A model generated the notes under the pieces. The model was not told the DNA's origin. It did not search any database and saw only the letters and a list, made by a program, of their open reading frames with translations. DNA of 64,000 nt from Andreprevotia lacus DSM 23236 (GTDB taxonomy: Bacteria > Pseudomonadota > Gammaproteobacteria > Burkholderiales > Chitinibacteraceae), in NCBI RefSeq assembly GCF_900176275.1, contig NZ_FWXD01000011.1, positions 62,001-126,000 of the forward strand, written 5' to 3'. Of the stretch, positions 15,986 to 25,198 are shown one piece after another; within the stretch, counting starts at the first letter, position 1; each line of letters begins with the position of its first letter. The translations under genes were made by a program, and so were the position numbers.

Positions 15986-16432
15986 TCAGGGCGGTAGCGT
16001 GCCGGGTGGCAGGTGTAGTGTGGGGCCGCCGTTGCGGTGGCACAGTACGTAGCGCATCTCGGCCACAAAAGCGGTCCACGGTAGCAACAAGGTAGGGCGG
16101 GCATCGTTCTGCAAGGGATTCAATTCCGCACCGCTGCCATTGTCGGTGCCGTAGAAGGCCGGTGTGCCGCCGTGCAGGATGCCGGCCTGGCAATCGGCCG
16201 AAAAACTGCGTGCGATAGTGCGGACCAACTGACCGTTTACCGCACGGAACGGGGGCTGCAGCCGGATCAAAAAGCTGGCCTGCGCCTGGTTAGCTTCGTT
16301 GGCATGGTAGGAGGCCGGGTCGAGATACAGCCCGCCTTGCTCGCGGTCGGCACGCAACAGTACCCATGCCGGCTGCGCGGCGCTGGCCGCGCTGGCGAAC
16401 AAGCAAGTCAAGAGTGTGATTTTGCGCAACAT
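15986..16432 (-). CDS. Secreted protein, surface-adhesin E-like (tentative)
   Basis: 148 residues, ATG 16430-16432 preceded by AGAGGGG. A clear signal peptide (MLRKITLLTCLFASAASAA) predicts export. The mature part begins WVLLRADREQGGLYLDPASY, resembling the short adhesin-E type domain in which a strand pair is followed by 'YLDPASI'. Two cysteines (DCQAG, VLCHR) could form a periplasmic disulfide. Assignment is by resemblance only. It overlaps no neighbour and lies 73 bp downstream of pbpC. Confidence 0.6.
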   Translation of the reverse strand: MLRKITLLTCLFASAASAAQPAWVLLRADREQGGLYLDPASYHANEANQAQASFLIRLQPPFRAVNGQLVRTIARSFSADCQAGILHGGTPAFYGTDNGSGAELNPLQNDARPTLLLPWTAFVAEMRYVLCHRNGGPTLHLPPGTLPP

Positions 16433-16505
16433 GGCCCCTCTGCGGTCGGGCGGTGGCTGACCCGCGCCATTGCAAGCATACGCCGTCGCGGTGACGGTAG
16501 CGCAA

Positions 16506-18863
16506 TCAGCGGCGCGTCACCTGCACGCGGTCGAAATGACCTTCAGCATCAATGGCGGTGATATCGTGGCGGCCGGTTTGCTCCAGCTTGATCAGCTGCG
16601 TGTCGTTGCCGCGGCTGATGGCAATCAGCACGCCGTTCACCAGCCAGTTCACCGGGCCATTGCCGCCGCGCGTGGCCAGCCGCAGCGTCGGCACCGGGCT
16701 GCCGGGCGTTGCAGCAATGATTTCTCCGCTGATGGCACCCAGTATATGCAAGGGTTCGCCCGTGCCCGGATCGCCATGGCAACCCGGCGCCCAGGCTGGC
16801 GGCTGATAGCGTTCGCGCGTGGATTGGTCCAGCCAAGGTTCCAGCAGCACCGGCCAGCGGGCAGCGTTGACTTCGTGATAGGGCAGGCGGGTGCAATCGC
16901 TGTTCACGCGCAGGCCACTGCGATTATCTGCCAGCCATTGGCGGCGCTGATCGGGGGCATCGTGCTCGCCGGGCAGCGTGGGGGGCGCGGTCTGGTTGAG
17001 CAGCCAGGCGCTGCGGCGCAGCTGGCAGACCATGGGGTCGTCGCCCCCGGCCAGCCGGCCCTCGGGCCAGCAGATGGTGCCCTGGCTGACGCTGGCCGGT
17101 TGTACACGGCTGCGGCTGGCTGCCGGCATGGGCAGGCCGTCGAAAATGTTCTGTAGCAGCGGTGCGGCGATATTGGCGCCGTAGAAGCCGGGGTTGGGCG
17201 TGCCATCCGGGTTGCCGATCCAGATGCCGACGGTATAGCGATCATTGACACCCACGGTCCATGCATCGCGAAAGCCATAACTGGTGCCGGTTTTGTAGGC
17301 CACGCCGCGCCGGTCTGCGCGTACGCCGACGGCTTTGGCAGTCAGCCCGCCGCCCTCAAGGATGTCGCGGATGATGAAGGCCGCGCCGGGGCTGAGCAAA
17401 CGGCGCTCGACCTTGGGGGCATCGGGCGTCAGGCGCGGCTGGCCGGCCATGCCGTTGCGCGCCAGCGCGCTATAGGCGCCGACCAGCTCTTCCAGCGTGG
17501 TGCCGGCGCCCCCCAGAATCACGCTGAGGTTGGCACTGGCGCCACGCGGAAACACCATCTTGAGGCCGCCGTTGTGCAGCCGGGCAACAAAACGTTCCGG
17601 TCCCAGATGGTCCAGCACCTGCACGGCTGGCACATTGAGCGAGCGCACCAGCGCCTCGGAGGCGCTGACCGGCCCGGAAAACGCCTGCCCGAAGTTGCCC
17701 GGCGCATAGCCGTGGAATGATTGCGGGGCATCGATCAGCAATGATTCGGAGTGAATCAAGCCATCATCCAGCGCCATGCCGTACAGAAAGGGCTTGAGCG
17801 TGGAGCCGGGCGAGCGCTGGGCGCGTACCATATCCACCCACGGAAAACGCGTCGGGTCGCCAAAATCGGCCGAGCCGGCATAGGCCAATACGCTGAGGTC
17901 ACGGTTATCCATCACCAGTGCGGCGGCTGATACATGTGGCGGCAGCAGGTTGGCGCGATCAAGCAGCAACAGCTCCACCAACCGCTGTGCATCGGTGTCC
18001 AGGGTGGTGTTGACGATGGCCTGACCGGGGCGCTGGTCGTGCACGCGTTGCGCCAGCAGCGGGGCCAGGCGTAGTTCGCGGCCGCGCAGCACCACCAGCG
18101 GCTCGGTCAGCGCTTCGTTGATGGTCTGTTCGGGCCAGCGGCCACGCATGCGCTCGACCACCTTGTTGCGCGCGGCCTGTGCCTCGGCACGGAAGCGGTC
18201 CGGCCGCAGCCGGGACGGCATTTGCGGCAGTACCGTCATCAGCGCAGCTTCTGCCGGCGTCAGGCGCAACGAGGGCTTGCCCAGATAGGCGCGGCTGGCG
18301 GCCTCGACGCCCTCCAGCACGCCGCCCATGGGCGCGTAGTTCAGGTAGATTTCCAGAATCTGCCGCTTGGAATAATGCAGCTCAAGTTGCAGCGCGCGCA
18401 GCATCTGGCGCAGCTTGCCGCCGAAGGAGTGCGGCACCGGATCGACGATGCGCGCCACCTGCATGGTGAGCGTGGAGCCGCCGGACACGACGTGCCCATA
18501 GCGTATCCACTGCCCCACCGCGCGTAGCAGTGCGAGCGGGTTGATGCCGGGGTGCCACCAGAAGCCCCGGTCCTCGTAGCGGATCAGCGCTTCGACGTAT
18601 TGCGGTGATACCTGATCGTAGCGCACCGGGTAGCGCCAGACATGCTGCGCATCGGGAAAGGCGCGCAGCGGCGTGCCGTCGCGCGCCAGCACCACGGCGG
18701 CAAAGTCCTTGCCGTGGCCGCGCTCGGGCAGCGGGAACAGGCGGTCCAGCACCAGCACCAGTACGATCAACAGCAACAATGCGCCCAGTACGCGCCGCGT
18801 TGCGCGCGAACGCGGCTGCAGCCGCCGTGCCACGGCGGCCAGCCTGCCCCAACGTCCCGTCAT
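16506..18863 (-). CDS. pbpC: Penicillin-binding protein 1C
   Basis: 785 residues. A bifunctional class A PBP with an N-terminal membrane anchor (about 24-42). The GT51 glycosyltransferase domain has catalytic E97 in RYEDRGFWWHPG, GGSTLTMQ and KRQILEIYLN. The transpeptidase domain has the SxxK nucleophile S354 (GSTLKP), SLN 408-410 and KTG 524-526. A C-terminal BiPBP_C-type domain follows. It polymerises and may crosslink peptidoglycan in the periplasm. The start overlaps the stop of the alpha-2-macroglobulin gene by 4 bp, the same pairing as E. coli yfhM-pbpC. Confidence 0.95.
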   Translation of the reverse strand: MTGRWGRLAAVARRLQPRSRATRRVLGALLLLIVLVLVLDRLFPLPERGHGKDFAAVVLARDGTPLRAFPDAQHVWRYPVRYDQVSPQYVEALIRYEDRGFWWHPGINPLALLRAVGQWIRYGHVVSGGSTLTMQVARIVDPVPHSFGGKLRQMLRALQLELHYSKRQILEIYLNYAPMGGVLEGVEAASRAYLGKPSLRLTPAEAALMTVLPQMPSRLRPDRFRAEAQAARNKVVERMRGRWPEQTINEALTEPLVVLRGRELRLAPLLAQRVHDQRPGQAIVNTTLDTDAQRLVELLLLDRANLLPPHVSAAALVMDNRDLSVLAYAGSADFGDPTRFPWVDMVRAQRSPGSTLKPFLYGMALDDGLIHSESLLIDAPQSFHGYAPGNFGQAFSGPVSASEALVRSLNVPAVQVLDHLGPERFVARLHNGGLKMVFPRGASANLSVILGGAGTTLEELVGAYSALARNGMAGQPRLTPDAPKVERRLLSPGAAFIIRDILEGGGLTAKAVGVRADRRGVAYKTGTSYGFRDAWTVGVNDRYTVGIWIGNPDGTPNPGFYGANIAAPLLQNIFDGLPMPAASRSRVQPASVSQGTICWPEGRLAGGDDPMVCQLRRSAWLLNQTAPPTLPGEHDAPDQRRQWLADNRSGLRVNSDCTRLPYHEVNAARWPVLLEPWLDQSTRERYQPPAWAPGCHGDPGTGEPLHILGAISGEIIAATPGSPVPTLRLATRGGNGPVNWLVNGVLIAISRGNDTQLIKLEQTGRHDITAIDAEGHFDRVQVTRR

Positions 18864-21800
18864 TGCTGCGCTGGGGCTGCCGCCGGCGGAATGCTGTCCG
18901 TTTCCGACTTAACCGGCGCTTTGCGTGGTGCGTTGGCGTCTTCCACCTGCAAGGTGCCCGGTGCGGCGCTGGCTGCATGGGTTTGCGGGTCGTACATGTC
19001 TTCGATCAGGCTTTGCGGAATGACGAACTTGCCTGGCGTGACCACGCGTGCGCGGTAAAACAGCCGCAGGCGGTCGTTCCACCAGCTGCCCAGCCGCACT
19101 GCGGCCACGAAGCGGTCATCGCGGAATTCCACATGCACGATGCGCTGGTCGGCCATGGCATCGACCGGGTTGGCATCGTCGATCTTCACCGCATCGCCTT
19201 TCTCGCCCTGGATCAGATGGGTGTTTTCGATTTCCAGCCCGGCCGGTACACGGTCAACGATGAGCGCATTGGGCATGAAACGGTTGGCATTGGTCAGCAC
19301 TTCCACCCAGATGGTCTGGCCGGTCTTGAGCGTAGGGTTGTTGCCCAGCGGCTTGCCGTCAGCGGTGAAATACTTGCGCTCGATGCTCAACCCCGGCGTG
19401 GAGTCACTGACCTGACGCGGATGGCCGACGGCGCTCATCACCACGAACAGCGCCTTGCTGCCGGTGTTTTTCAGCGTATAGCCTTCGCCGCTGGCCTGGG
19501 GCAGAGCACGGTATTGCGCGGTCTTGCCGGTCAGTTCGGCATCTTCGGCGCCGGACAAGGTGGCGCTCCAGCTGTCACCCTCGCTGCCTTCCAGCCGGCG
19601 GGCGGCCAAGAACAGCGCCATCTGCTCCTGCGTGCTCAGATAGCGGCGCGATTTGCTCAGCTCGGCCAGATTGCCCAGCAGCTTGCCGCTGCCGGCGCTG
19701 TTGAGCTTGTATTTGTCCAGCAGCAGCCAGCTCATTGCGGCATCGCGCAGGTCGCTGCCGTAGTCATACCAGTACGAGGCGTTGATGCGCGACTTGGCCA
19801 GCGCTTCACTGATGGCGGTCTGTGCGCGCGGCGCATCGCCCATCAGTTGCAGCGCAACGCCCAGTTGCACCAGCGACAGCGCGCTGTTGGCATTGCCGCG
19901 CACCTCGAACAGCTGGCGCAGCGTGCCCAGCTGGATCTTGCGATCCTGCGCCAGCACCAGCGCGCCTTGCGCCAGTGCTTCAAAGTTGCGGTTGCGGTAG
20001 TCCCAATAGGTCTGCCAGTTGCTGGCGCCGTTCCAGTTGCTGCCCTTGGTCGGCAAGGTGGCAATACCGGCCGGCATTTGTTCCTGCAGATAGCCGATGG
20101 CCTTGTCATACATGGCCTGCGGCGGGGCAAAGCCTTGCTCGCGCGCATCCTGCAGGAAGCGGGTGACGTAGGCGCTCAGCCAGTAATCATGCGCACTGGC
20201 ATCACCCCACAGGCTGAAGCCGCCATTTGGTGCCTGATAGGCACCCAGCTTGGCAAACGACTTGTCCAGCACCGCTGCGCGCTCGGCGCGGGTATAGCTC
20301 TTCACGCCGTATTGCTTGGCGGCCGCTTCATCAACAAACAGCCACGGATAGCTGGAGCTGGTGGTTTGCTCGGCGCAGCCATAGGGATAGTGCAGCAGGC
20401 CCTGCACCGCATCCTTGGCATTCAGCGGCGGCAGTGCGCTCAGCATCAATTGCGTGCTGCGGCCCGGATACCAGCTGGCTGCATCGGCATGCTTGAGTGT
20501 GATGCTCTCGCCTGGCGGCACGGCAAAGACCGAGGTGGTTTGCTGTGGCGGGGTGGGGGCTTCGACTTCCAGCGCGAAGTGGCGATCCAGCGCGATCTTG
20601 TTGCCTTCCACCTGCACGCGCAGGTCAACCAGACCCGGTGCGCCGCTGGCGGCAACCGCAAAGCGCAGCGTGGCTTTTTCCTTGTCCTTGAGGGTGGCCG
20701 CTTGCGGTGCGCCGCTCAGCGTGAGGCCATTGCCCGCCGTCACGGTAATCTTGAGCGCCTGCGTGCTGCCCGACATATTGTGCAGATCAAGCGCCAGCGT
20801 GGCGTTGTCGCCCAGCGCGATGAAGCGCGGCGTGTTCATTTCCGCGATCATCGGCGCGGCAACGACCATGGAGCGCTCGGCCGCGCCGAACTGGTCCGGC
20901 GCGCTGACCACGGCCATCAGCCGCAGCCGGCCGTTGAAGTCCGGCAGCTTGAGCGGCACCGTGGCATTGCCCTTGGCATCCAGCTGTACCGGGCCGCTGA
21001 ACAGGTCGACCAGCTTCACTTTCTGCGGCGACTTGGGCGGCTGCTTGAGCGATGCATCGCCACCAAAGCGCAACTTGCCCTTCTTGCCGGCCATTTTCTC
21101 GATCAAGCGGCCATAAATGTCGCGCAGCTCGGTGGCATAGCGCAACTGGCCGAAGAAAGACTGGAACGGATCGGGCGTCTTGAAGCTGGTGATGTTGAGG
21201 ATGCCTTCATCCACCGCAGACAGCGTGACGATGGCTTTCTGCCCCTGTGCCGCTGGCACCTTGATCTGCACCGGTACGGTGGTTTCCGGCAGCACCTTGT
21301 CCGGCGCAGCCAGATTCACCGCCAGCTTGCGTTTGCTGCGATCCAGCGCCAGATGCACCAGCCCCAGCGCACGTGTGGGCGTGACCAGATCGCCGGCATT
21401 GCCCGGCCGCAGCACGGTGACGGACACATACATGTCCTGGCGCTTCCAGCTGGCATCGAGCGGGATGTCGAGCTGCTGGCTGTCGCTGTCGATATGGATG
21501 CGCTTCATCCACAGCAGGCGGTCTCCTTCGACGGCGACGATGGCCTCGCCACGATGCGGGGCGGCAATGGTCAGGTGGGCGGTATCGCCATCCTGGTAGG
21601 ACGGTTTGTCGAGCTTGAGCGCGACACGATCAGGGCGCACGCCATCGGATTGGTCACGCTGGGCCGACCAGCCGGCATAGAAACGATAAGCTGCGCTGCC
21701 GGCAGCGCCCGGTGTACCGACTTCGACGCGGTAGCGGCCGTATTTCACCGGCAGCTTGAGCGTGGCGGCCTTGCCGGCAGTGATGTCCACGCTTTGCGTG

Positions 21801-24052
21801 GTGATCAGCTCGCTGCTTTCGACGAAGCCGGAGTTCCAGCCGCGCTGGTCGTCATAACGCCAGTACCAGTCGCGGTTTTCGCGGATCAATCGTACCGGCA
21901 CGGCACGATGGCCGAGCAGGCGGGCGTCGGCATTGGCCAGCACCACGTCGAATTCGGCCAGCGCATCTTCCGACACATAGTCGTTGCTGAACTTGGGGCG
22001 TACGCCATACAGCGCGTCGCTCGGCCACCATACCCGCTCCAGGCTGCGGATCACCGGGCGGCCGCCGCTTTCCAGCAGGCTGAGCGTGCTGCGGATGGTA
22101 ATCGGTGAATTGCGGCCAGCTGCGGGCTGGGTATCAATCTCTACCTGCGTCTTGCCCTGGTCGTCCAGCGCGGTTTCATCCAGCTCTACACGCTTGGCGA
22201 CGTTGTCATCGTCCACACTGCCGAAGAGATAGCCCGGCAGCTTGGCCGCCAGCGGGTTGCGGCTGCGTTGGTATTCCACGGTGCCCAGCAGGCGGTTGCC
22301 TGCTGCCGGTGCGCCGTACAGATAGCTGCCGTTCACGTCGATGGTGAAGTCGGTGCCTTGCTGCAGCCGCGCAGCGTTGCTGGAGAGGTCCAGCTTCATG
22401 CGCTCGGGCAGGAATTCCTCGGCATTGAAGCGCAGCACGGTGCCCGGCTGCTTGTCGGCCGGATCACTGCGCAGTTCCAGCGACCACACGCCTGTGGGGG
22501 CATCGAGCGGAATTTCCACGTGCTGCTGGTAATAGCCCGGGTGCTGCGGATTGGGCTTGAGCGTGGACACCAGTTGGTTGTGGCCATCGGGGCGGCGCAA
22601 GGTGGCCTGGATGGGCTGTGGCGGCACCGGGTGGCCGTCGGCATCGCGCGCGATGATGGAGACATCGAACTGCTCGCCGGGGCGATACAGATCGCGCCCG
22701 CTGTAGGCAAACAGGCGTACCGGCTTGTAGAGGTCGCCACTGATGTCATATTCGGACAGATCAAGCGACGGCTCTTTCAGCGCCAGCAGCGAAATCTGGC
22801 CGTCCTTTTCCGCTACGGCAAGGCGGGCCTTGGCTGGGCGTTCGGCAAAATCGGCACGGCCATCACTGTCGGTCTTGGCGCTGCCCAGCAGCTTGCCGGC
22901 GCCATCCAGCCACGACACGGTAACACCGCTTTGCGCCTTGCCCGACGTGAGCGAGCTGACCAGTGCGGTGGTGCCCTTGGGGTAGACGTGCAGCGACAGG
23001 CCCAGGTCGGACACATAGAAATAGGTGGTCTGGTAGTCGTAGCCGAAGCGGCCCGGCTTGCTCATGATGGCCACGTAAATGCCGGGCTCTTTCAATTCCT
23101 TGATGTCCTCGACCGGCAAGAAGGTCACGCTTTGTTTGTTGGCCTTCTGTTCGGTGACGAAACGTGCCTGATAGATGCTGTCGGTCATCTTGTGCAGCGG
23201 GTCCAGCTCCCAGCCACCCACGGCGCCGTGCAGCTCGTGGTGCTGTTCGGAGTAGGGCTTGCGCCATTCGGCGTCGGCATCGTCGTCCTCGCCATCGGCG
23301 GGCGCCTGCTTGGCCTTGCGCGGGCCGGCAATCACCATGTCGAGGAAGCGCGGCATCTGCTCTTTGCGCACGCGCAGGAACTGTACGTCCACTTCCGGTA
23401 CGTTGACGGTAATCACCGGCAGGCCGCCGTTTTGCCCGGCCGGCAGCACCATGCCGTTGCTGGCGAAGTAATACGCCGGCGCCACGGCGGCGGTGTTCAC
23501 CGAGTAGCGCTGCTCGCCACCCAGCGTATGGCCGGCCTTGTCCTTGAGGTCACTGCTGACCACGATCACGTAGCGTGTTTCGGGCTTCACATTGGGCAGA
23601 TAAAGCATGCGCGGGTTGTCACCCAGCACCCAGCCGCCCTTGACCGCCTTGCCGCCATTGGTGGCGACATCGGCCGGCGCCGAGCTGACCGATTTATCCA
23701 GCGCCACCTTGGGCTGGGCCTGGTCTTCGTCGCTGGCATCGACTGCCGCACCGTCTTCGCCTTCCGGTGTCGGGGTAGGGTTGGCTTTGCCATCCTTGCC
23801 CATCTCGAACACCTGGATCAGCTTGTCGAAATCCTGCCCTGACTCCAACGGCTGCGTCACCGTCAGTGCCAGCGCCGGCGAGCCATCGTAACTGCGGTTG
23901 GCTGCTTCGAGCACCGCAAATGCCGTGTTCGGGTCGATCTGCTGGGTGACGTCGTCCTTGGATTTGCTGATGAAGTGCCAGGACACCACGCCGGCACTGG
24001 CGGCAAATGCAATAGCAGCGACAACGGCAATGAGGGGCTTGGTTAGGCGCAT
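18860..24052 (-). CDS. Bacterial alpha-2-macroglobulin family protein
   Basis: 1730 residues from ATG 24050-24052. TTG at 24061 is an alternative, and neither has a strong ribosome site. Bacterial A2M proteins trap host or rival proteases in the periplasm and are paired with PBP1C, which repairs the wall. MG-type beta domains occupy the first 1000 residues. The thioester motif is intact: C1226 in YPYGCAEQT, at the head of an alpha-toroid (GGFSLWGDASAHDYWLSAYV). Unlike E. coli YfhM, the N-terminus (LIAVVAAIAFAASAGVV) has no lipobox cysteine, so it is probably held by a signal anchor or released. Overlaps pbpC by 4 bp. Confidence 0.93.
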   Translation of the reverse strand: MRLTKPLIAVVAAIAFAASAGVVSWHFISKSKDDVTQQIDPNTAFAVLEAANRSYDGSPALALTVTQPLESGQDFDKLIQVFEMGKDGKANPTPTPEGEDGAAVDASDEDQAQPKVALDKSVSSAPADVATNGGKAVKGGWVLGDNPRMLYLPNVKPETRYVIVVSSDLKDKAGHTLGGEQRYSVNTAAVAPAYYFASNGMVLPAGQNGGLPVITVNVPEVDVQFLRVRKEQMPRFLDMVIAGPRKAKQAPADGEDDDADAEWRKPYSEQHHELHGAVGGWELDPLHKMTDSIYQARFVTEQKANKQSVTFLPVEDIKELKEPGIYVAIMSKPGRFGYDYQTTYFYVSDLGLSLHVYPKGTTALVSSLTSGKAQSGVTVSWLDGAGKLLGSAKTDSDGRADFAERPAKARLAVAEKDGQISLLALKEPSLDLSEYDISGDLYKPVRLFAYSGRDLYRPGEQFDVSIIARDADGHPVPPQPIQATLRRPDGHNQLVSTLKPNPQHPGYYQQHVEIPLDAPTGVWSLELRSDPADKQPGTVLRFNAEEFLPERMKLDLSSNAARLQQGTDFTIDVNGSYLYGAPAAGNRLLGTVEYQRSRNPLAAKLPGYLFGSVDDDNVAKRVELDETALDDQGKTQVEIDTQPAAGRNSPITIRSTLSLLESGGRPVIRSLERVWWPSDALYGVRPKFSNDYVSEDALAEFDVVLANADARLLGHRAVPVRLIRENRDWYWRYDDQRGWNSGFVESSELITTQSVDITAGKAATLKLPVKYGRYRVEVGTPGAAGSAAYRFYAGWSAQRDQSDGVRPDRVALKLDKPSYQDGDTAHLTIAAPHRGEAIVAVEGDRLLWMKRIHIDSDSQQLDIPLDASWKRQDMYVSVTVLRPGNAGDLVTPTRALGLVHLALDRSKRKLAVNLAAPDKVLPETTVPVQIKVPAAQGQKAIVTLSAVDEGILNITSFKTPDPFQSFFGQLRYATELRDIYGRLIEKMAGKKGKLRFGGDASLKQPPKSPQKVKLVDLFSGPVQLDAKGNATVPLKLPDFNGRLRLMAVVSAPDQFGAAERSMVVAAPMIAEMNTPRFIALGDNATLALDLHNMSGSTQALKITVTAGNGLTLSGAPQAATLKDKEKATLRFAVAASGAPGLVDLRVQVEGNKIALDRHFALEVEAPTPPQQTTSVFAVPPGESITLKHADAASWYPGRSTQLMLSALPPLNAKDAVQGLLHYPYGCAEQTTSSSYPWLFVDEAAAKQYGVKSYTRAERAAVLDKSFAKLGAYQAPNGGFSLWGDASAHDYWLSAYVTRFLQDAREQGFAPPQAMYDKAIGYLQEQMPAGIATLPTKGSNWNGASNWQTYWDYRNRNFEALAQGALVLAQDRKIQLGTLRQLFEVRGNANSALSLVQLGVALQLMGDAPRAQTAISEALAKSRINASYWYDYGSDLRDAAMSWLLLDKYKLNSAGSGKLLGNLAELSKSRRYLSTQEQMALFLAARRLEGSEGDSWSATLSGAEDAELTGKTAQYRALPQASGEGYTLKNTGSKALFVVMSAVGHPRQVSDSTPGLSIERKYFTADGKPLGNNPTLKTGQTIWVEVLTNANRFMPNALIVDRVPAGLEIENTHLIQGEKGDAVKIDDANPVDAMADQRIVHVEFRDDRFVAAVRLGSWWNDRLRLFYRARVVTPGKFVIPQSLIEDMYDPQTHAASAAPGTLQVEDANAPRKAPVKSETDSIPPAAAPAQQ

Positions 24053-24061
24053 GATCGGCAA

Positions 24062-24441
24062 GCTTTCAATCTGATTCAGGCAGATTACACGCTTTTTTTT
24101 GCCGAATCTTGCCCGCCTGAAAATTTACCGCTGCAACGGCGGTGATGTGTTGCCTTCTTGCTCAGCGTGCTTGCGCACGTTGTTTCAAAGCACGCCCTGC
24201 CTGGCGTACCTCGTCCGTCTTGCAGTGTTGCAGCTCGCGTGAAGTGGATGGTTTGCTTCTTTTGGTTTGCGATGGCCGCGCTTTTTGCTAACTGATGACT
24301 TAAATTTGGTTGATATTTTTGCTATCCTTGGTTAGTATTTGATCATTATGTAACGCCGCACAAACCGCAGTCGTTGCGGAATCAAGTGGTGTGATCCATG
24401 TGCCGGGAAACCGGTGCAATGCCAACTTCCAGGAGCCTCAC
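24062..24441. other. 380-bp intergenic region
   Basis: No gene supported. The left part presumably contains the A2M-pbpC promoter on the minus strand. The right part is AT-rich and carries a good plus-strand promoter (24310-24338) and a 22-bp spaced direct repeat, TTGGTTGATATTT (24306-24318) and TTGGTTAGTATTT (24328-24340). Confidence 0.4.
24310..24338 (+). promoter_or_regulatory. Sigma-70 promoter with overlapping direct repeat
   Basis: -35 TTGATA (24310-24315), 17-bp spacer, -10 TAGTAT (24333-24338). The two hexamers fall inside the two copies of an imperfect 13-bp repeat spaced 22 bp, two helical turns, so a regulator bound there would cover the promoter. It serves the gene at 24442. Confidence 0.5.
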
Positions 24442-25026
24442 ATGTCCGTTCTTGTTTCCCCGGCCCAGATCGTGGCCAGCAAGCCCTTCCTCGGTATTGT
24501 GCATTTGCTGGCGTGGGCGGTGCGCGCTGCCGACATTACCATCGTGCACAGCCGCTACGCCCCGGCCAGCATGCCTGCAGTTCCTGCCGAACTGGCGCAC
24601 GAAGTCATGGCTACGCTGGATGGCCTGGACGACATCGCCAGGCTGGCTGTCTGGAGCGCCATTGCCGGCCGCGTGCGTGACCGCAAGGCACTGGCGCGTC
24701 TGCTGCCGCAGCAATGGCGCCGCCGCTGGCCCACCCCGGTGCCGCTGGCGTTGATCGAGGCCGTGGTGGATGAATGGATCGGACTTGGCCACATCGGCAC
24801 CCGCCGCTGGGATGCCCGCTGTGGCAGCCACATGCGCATTCAGCGACATAAACTGTGGTTGATGGAATGGTTGAACGAGGCTTGGGAAAGCGGATTGGCG
24901 GGGTTGCAGGCGCGGCATGCAACCCAATTGCAGCATTTGCTGGCTTTGCCGTCAGTGCAACTTGTGCACTCGATACGGGAGGTATCGGCGCAAGCGCGAT
25001 CTCGAGCCGCGCGGTGTGTTGCCTGA
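24442..25026 (+). CDS. Hypothetical protein
   Basis: 194 residues from ATG 24442 with AGGAG 6 nt upstream. An earlier in-frame start at 24391 lacks a site. Mostly helical and basic, with Trp/Arg-rich segments (ALARLLPQQWRRRWPTPVP, GHIGTRRWDARCGSH). No signal peptide or recognised family. It has its own promoter with an operator-like direct repeat. The 72 bp after its stop have no clear terminator before the structured leader of the next gene. Confidence 0.65.
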   Translation: MSVLVSPAQIVASKPFLGIVHLLAWAVRAADITIVHSRYAPASMPAVPAELAHEVMATLDGLDDIARLAVWSAIAGRVRDRKALARLLPQQWRRRWPTPVPLALIEAVVDEWIGLGHIGTRRWDARCGSHMRIQRHKLWLMEWLNEAWESGLAGLQARHATQLQHLLALPSVQLVHSIREVSAQARSRAARCVA

Positions 25027-25081
25027 TTGTCCAGGGGAGAGGATTGATCAACTTGATACCTGCCGTGCTGAGATTCACAGT

Positions 25082-25181
25082 TGTTAAAATGATGCTTGGG
25101 CCGCAGCGATGCTGCGGCCAGTTCGCGAAGGTGAGAGACTTGCGACCTTATCTCTCAATTCCGAGTATTAACTAATACTCG
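25082..25181 (+). promoter_or_regulatory. Extended -10 promoter and three-hairpin leader
   Basis: An extended -10, TGTTAAAAT (25082-25090), predicts transcription from about 25097. Three consecutive perfect inverted repeats follow: GGCCGCAGC-GAT-GCTGCGGCC (25099-25119), TGAGAGA with TCTCTCA (25132-25157), and CGAGTATTA-AC-TAATACTCG (25162-25181). They end six bases before the GGGG ribosome site of the exonuclease gene. The leader may be a regulatory RNA structure, or the last dyad may be a protein operator. It matches no riboswitch class known to me. Confidence 0.45.
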
Positions 25182-25198
25182 ATAATGGGGAAAATCCT

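Noticed and set aside
18605-22108. Very long open frame on the plus strand opposite the pbpC and alpha-2-macroglobulin genes
   Set aside because: Its composition is Arg/Gln/His-rich, it has no ribosome site, and the minus strand encodes recognised domains throughout. It is a GC-rich antisense artefact.
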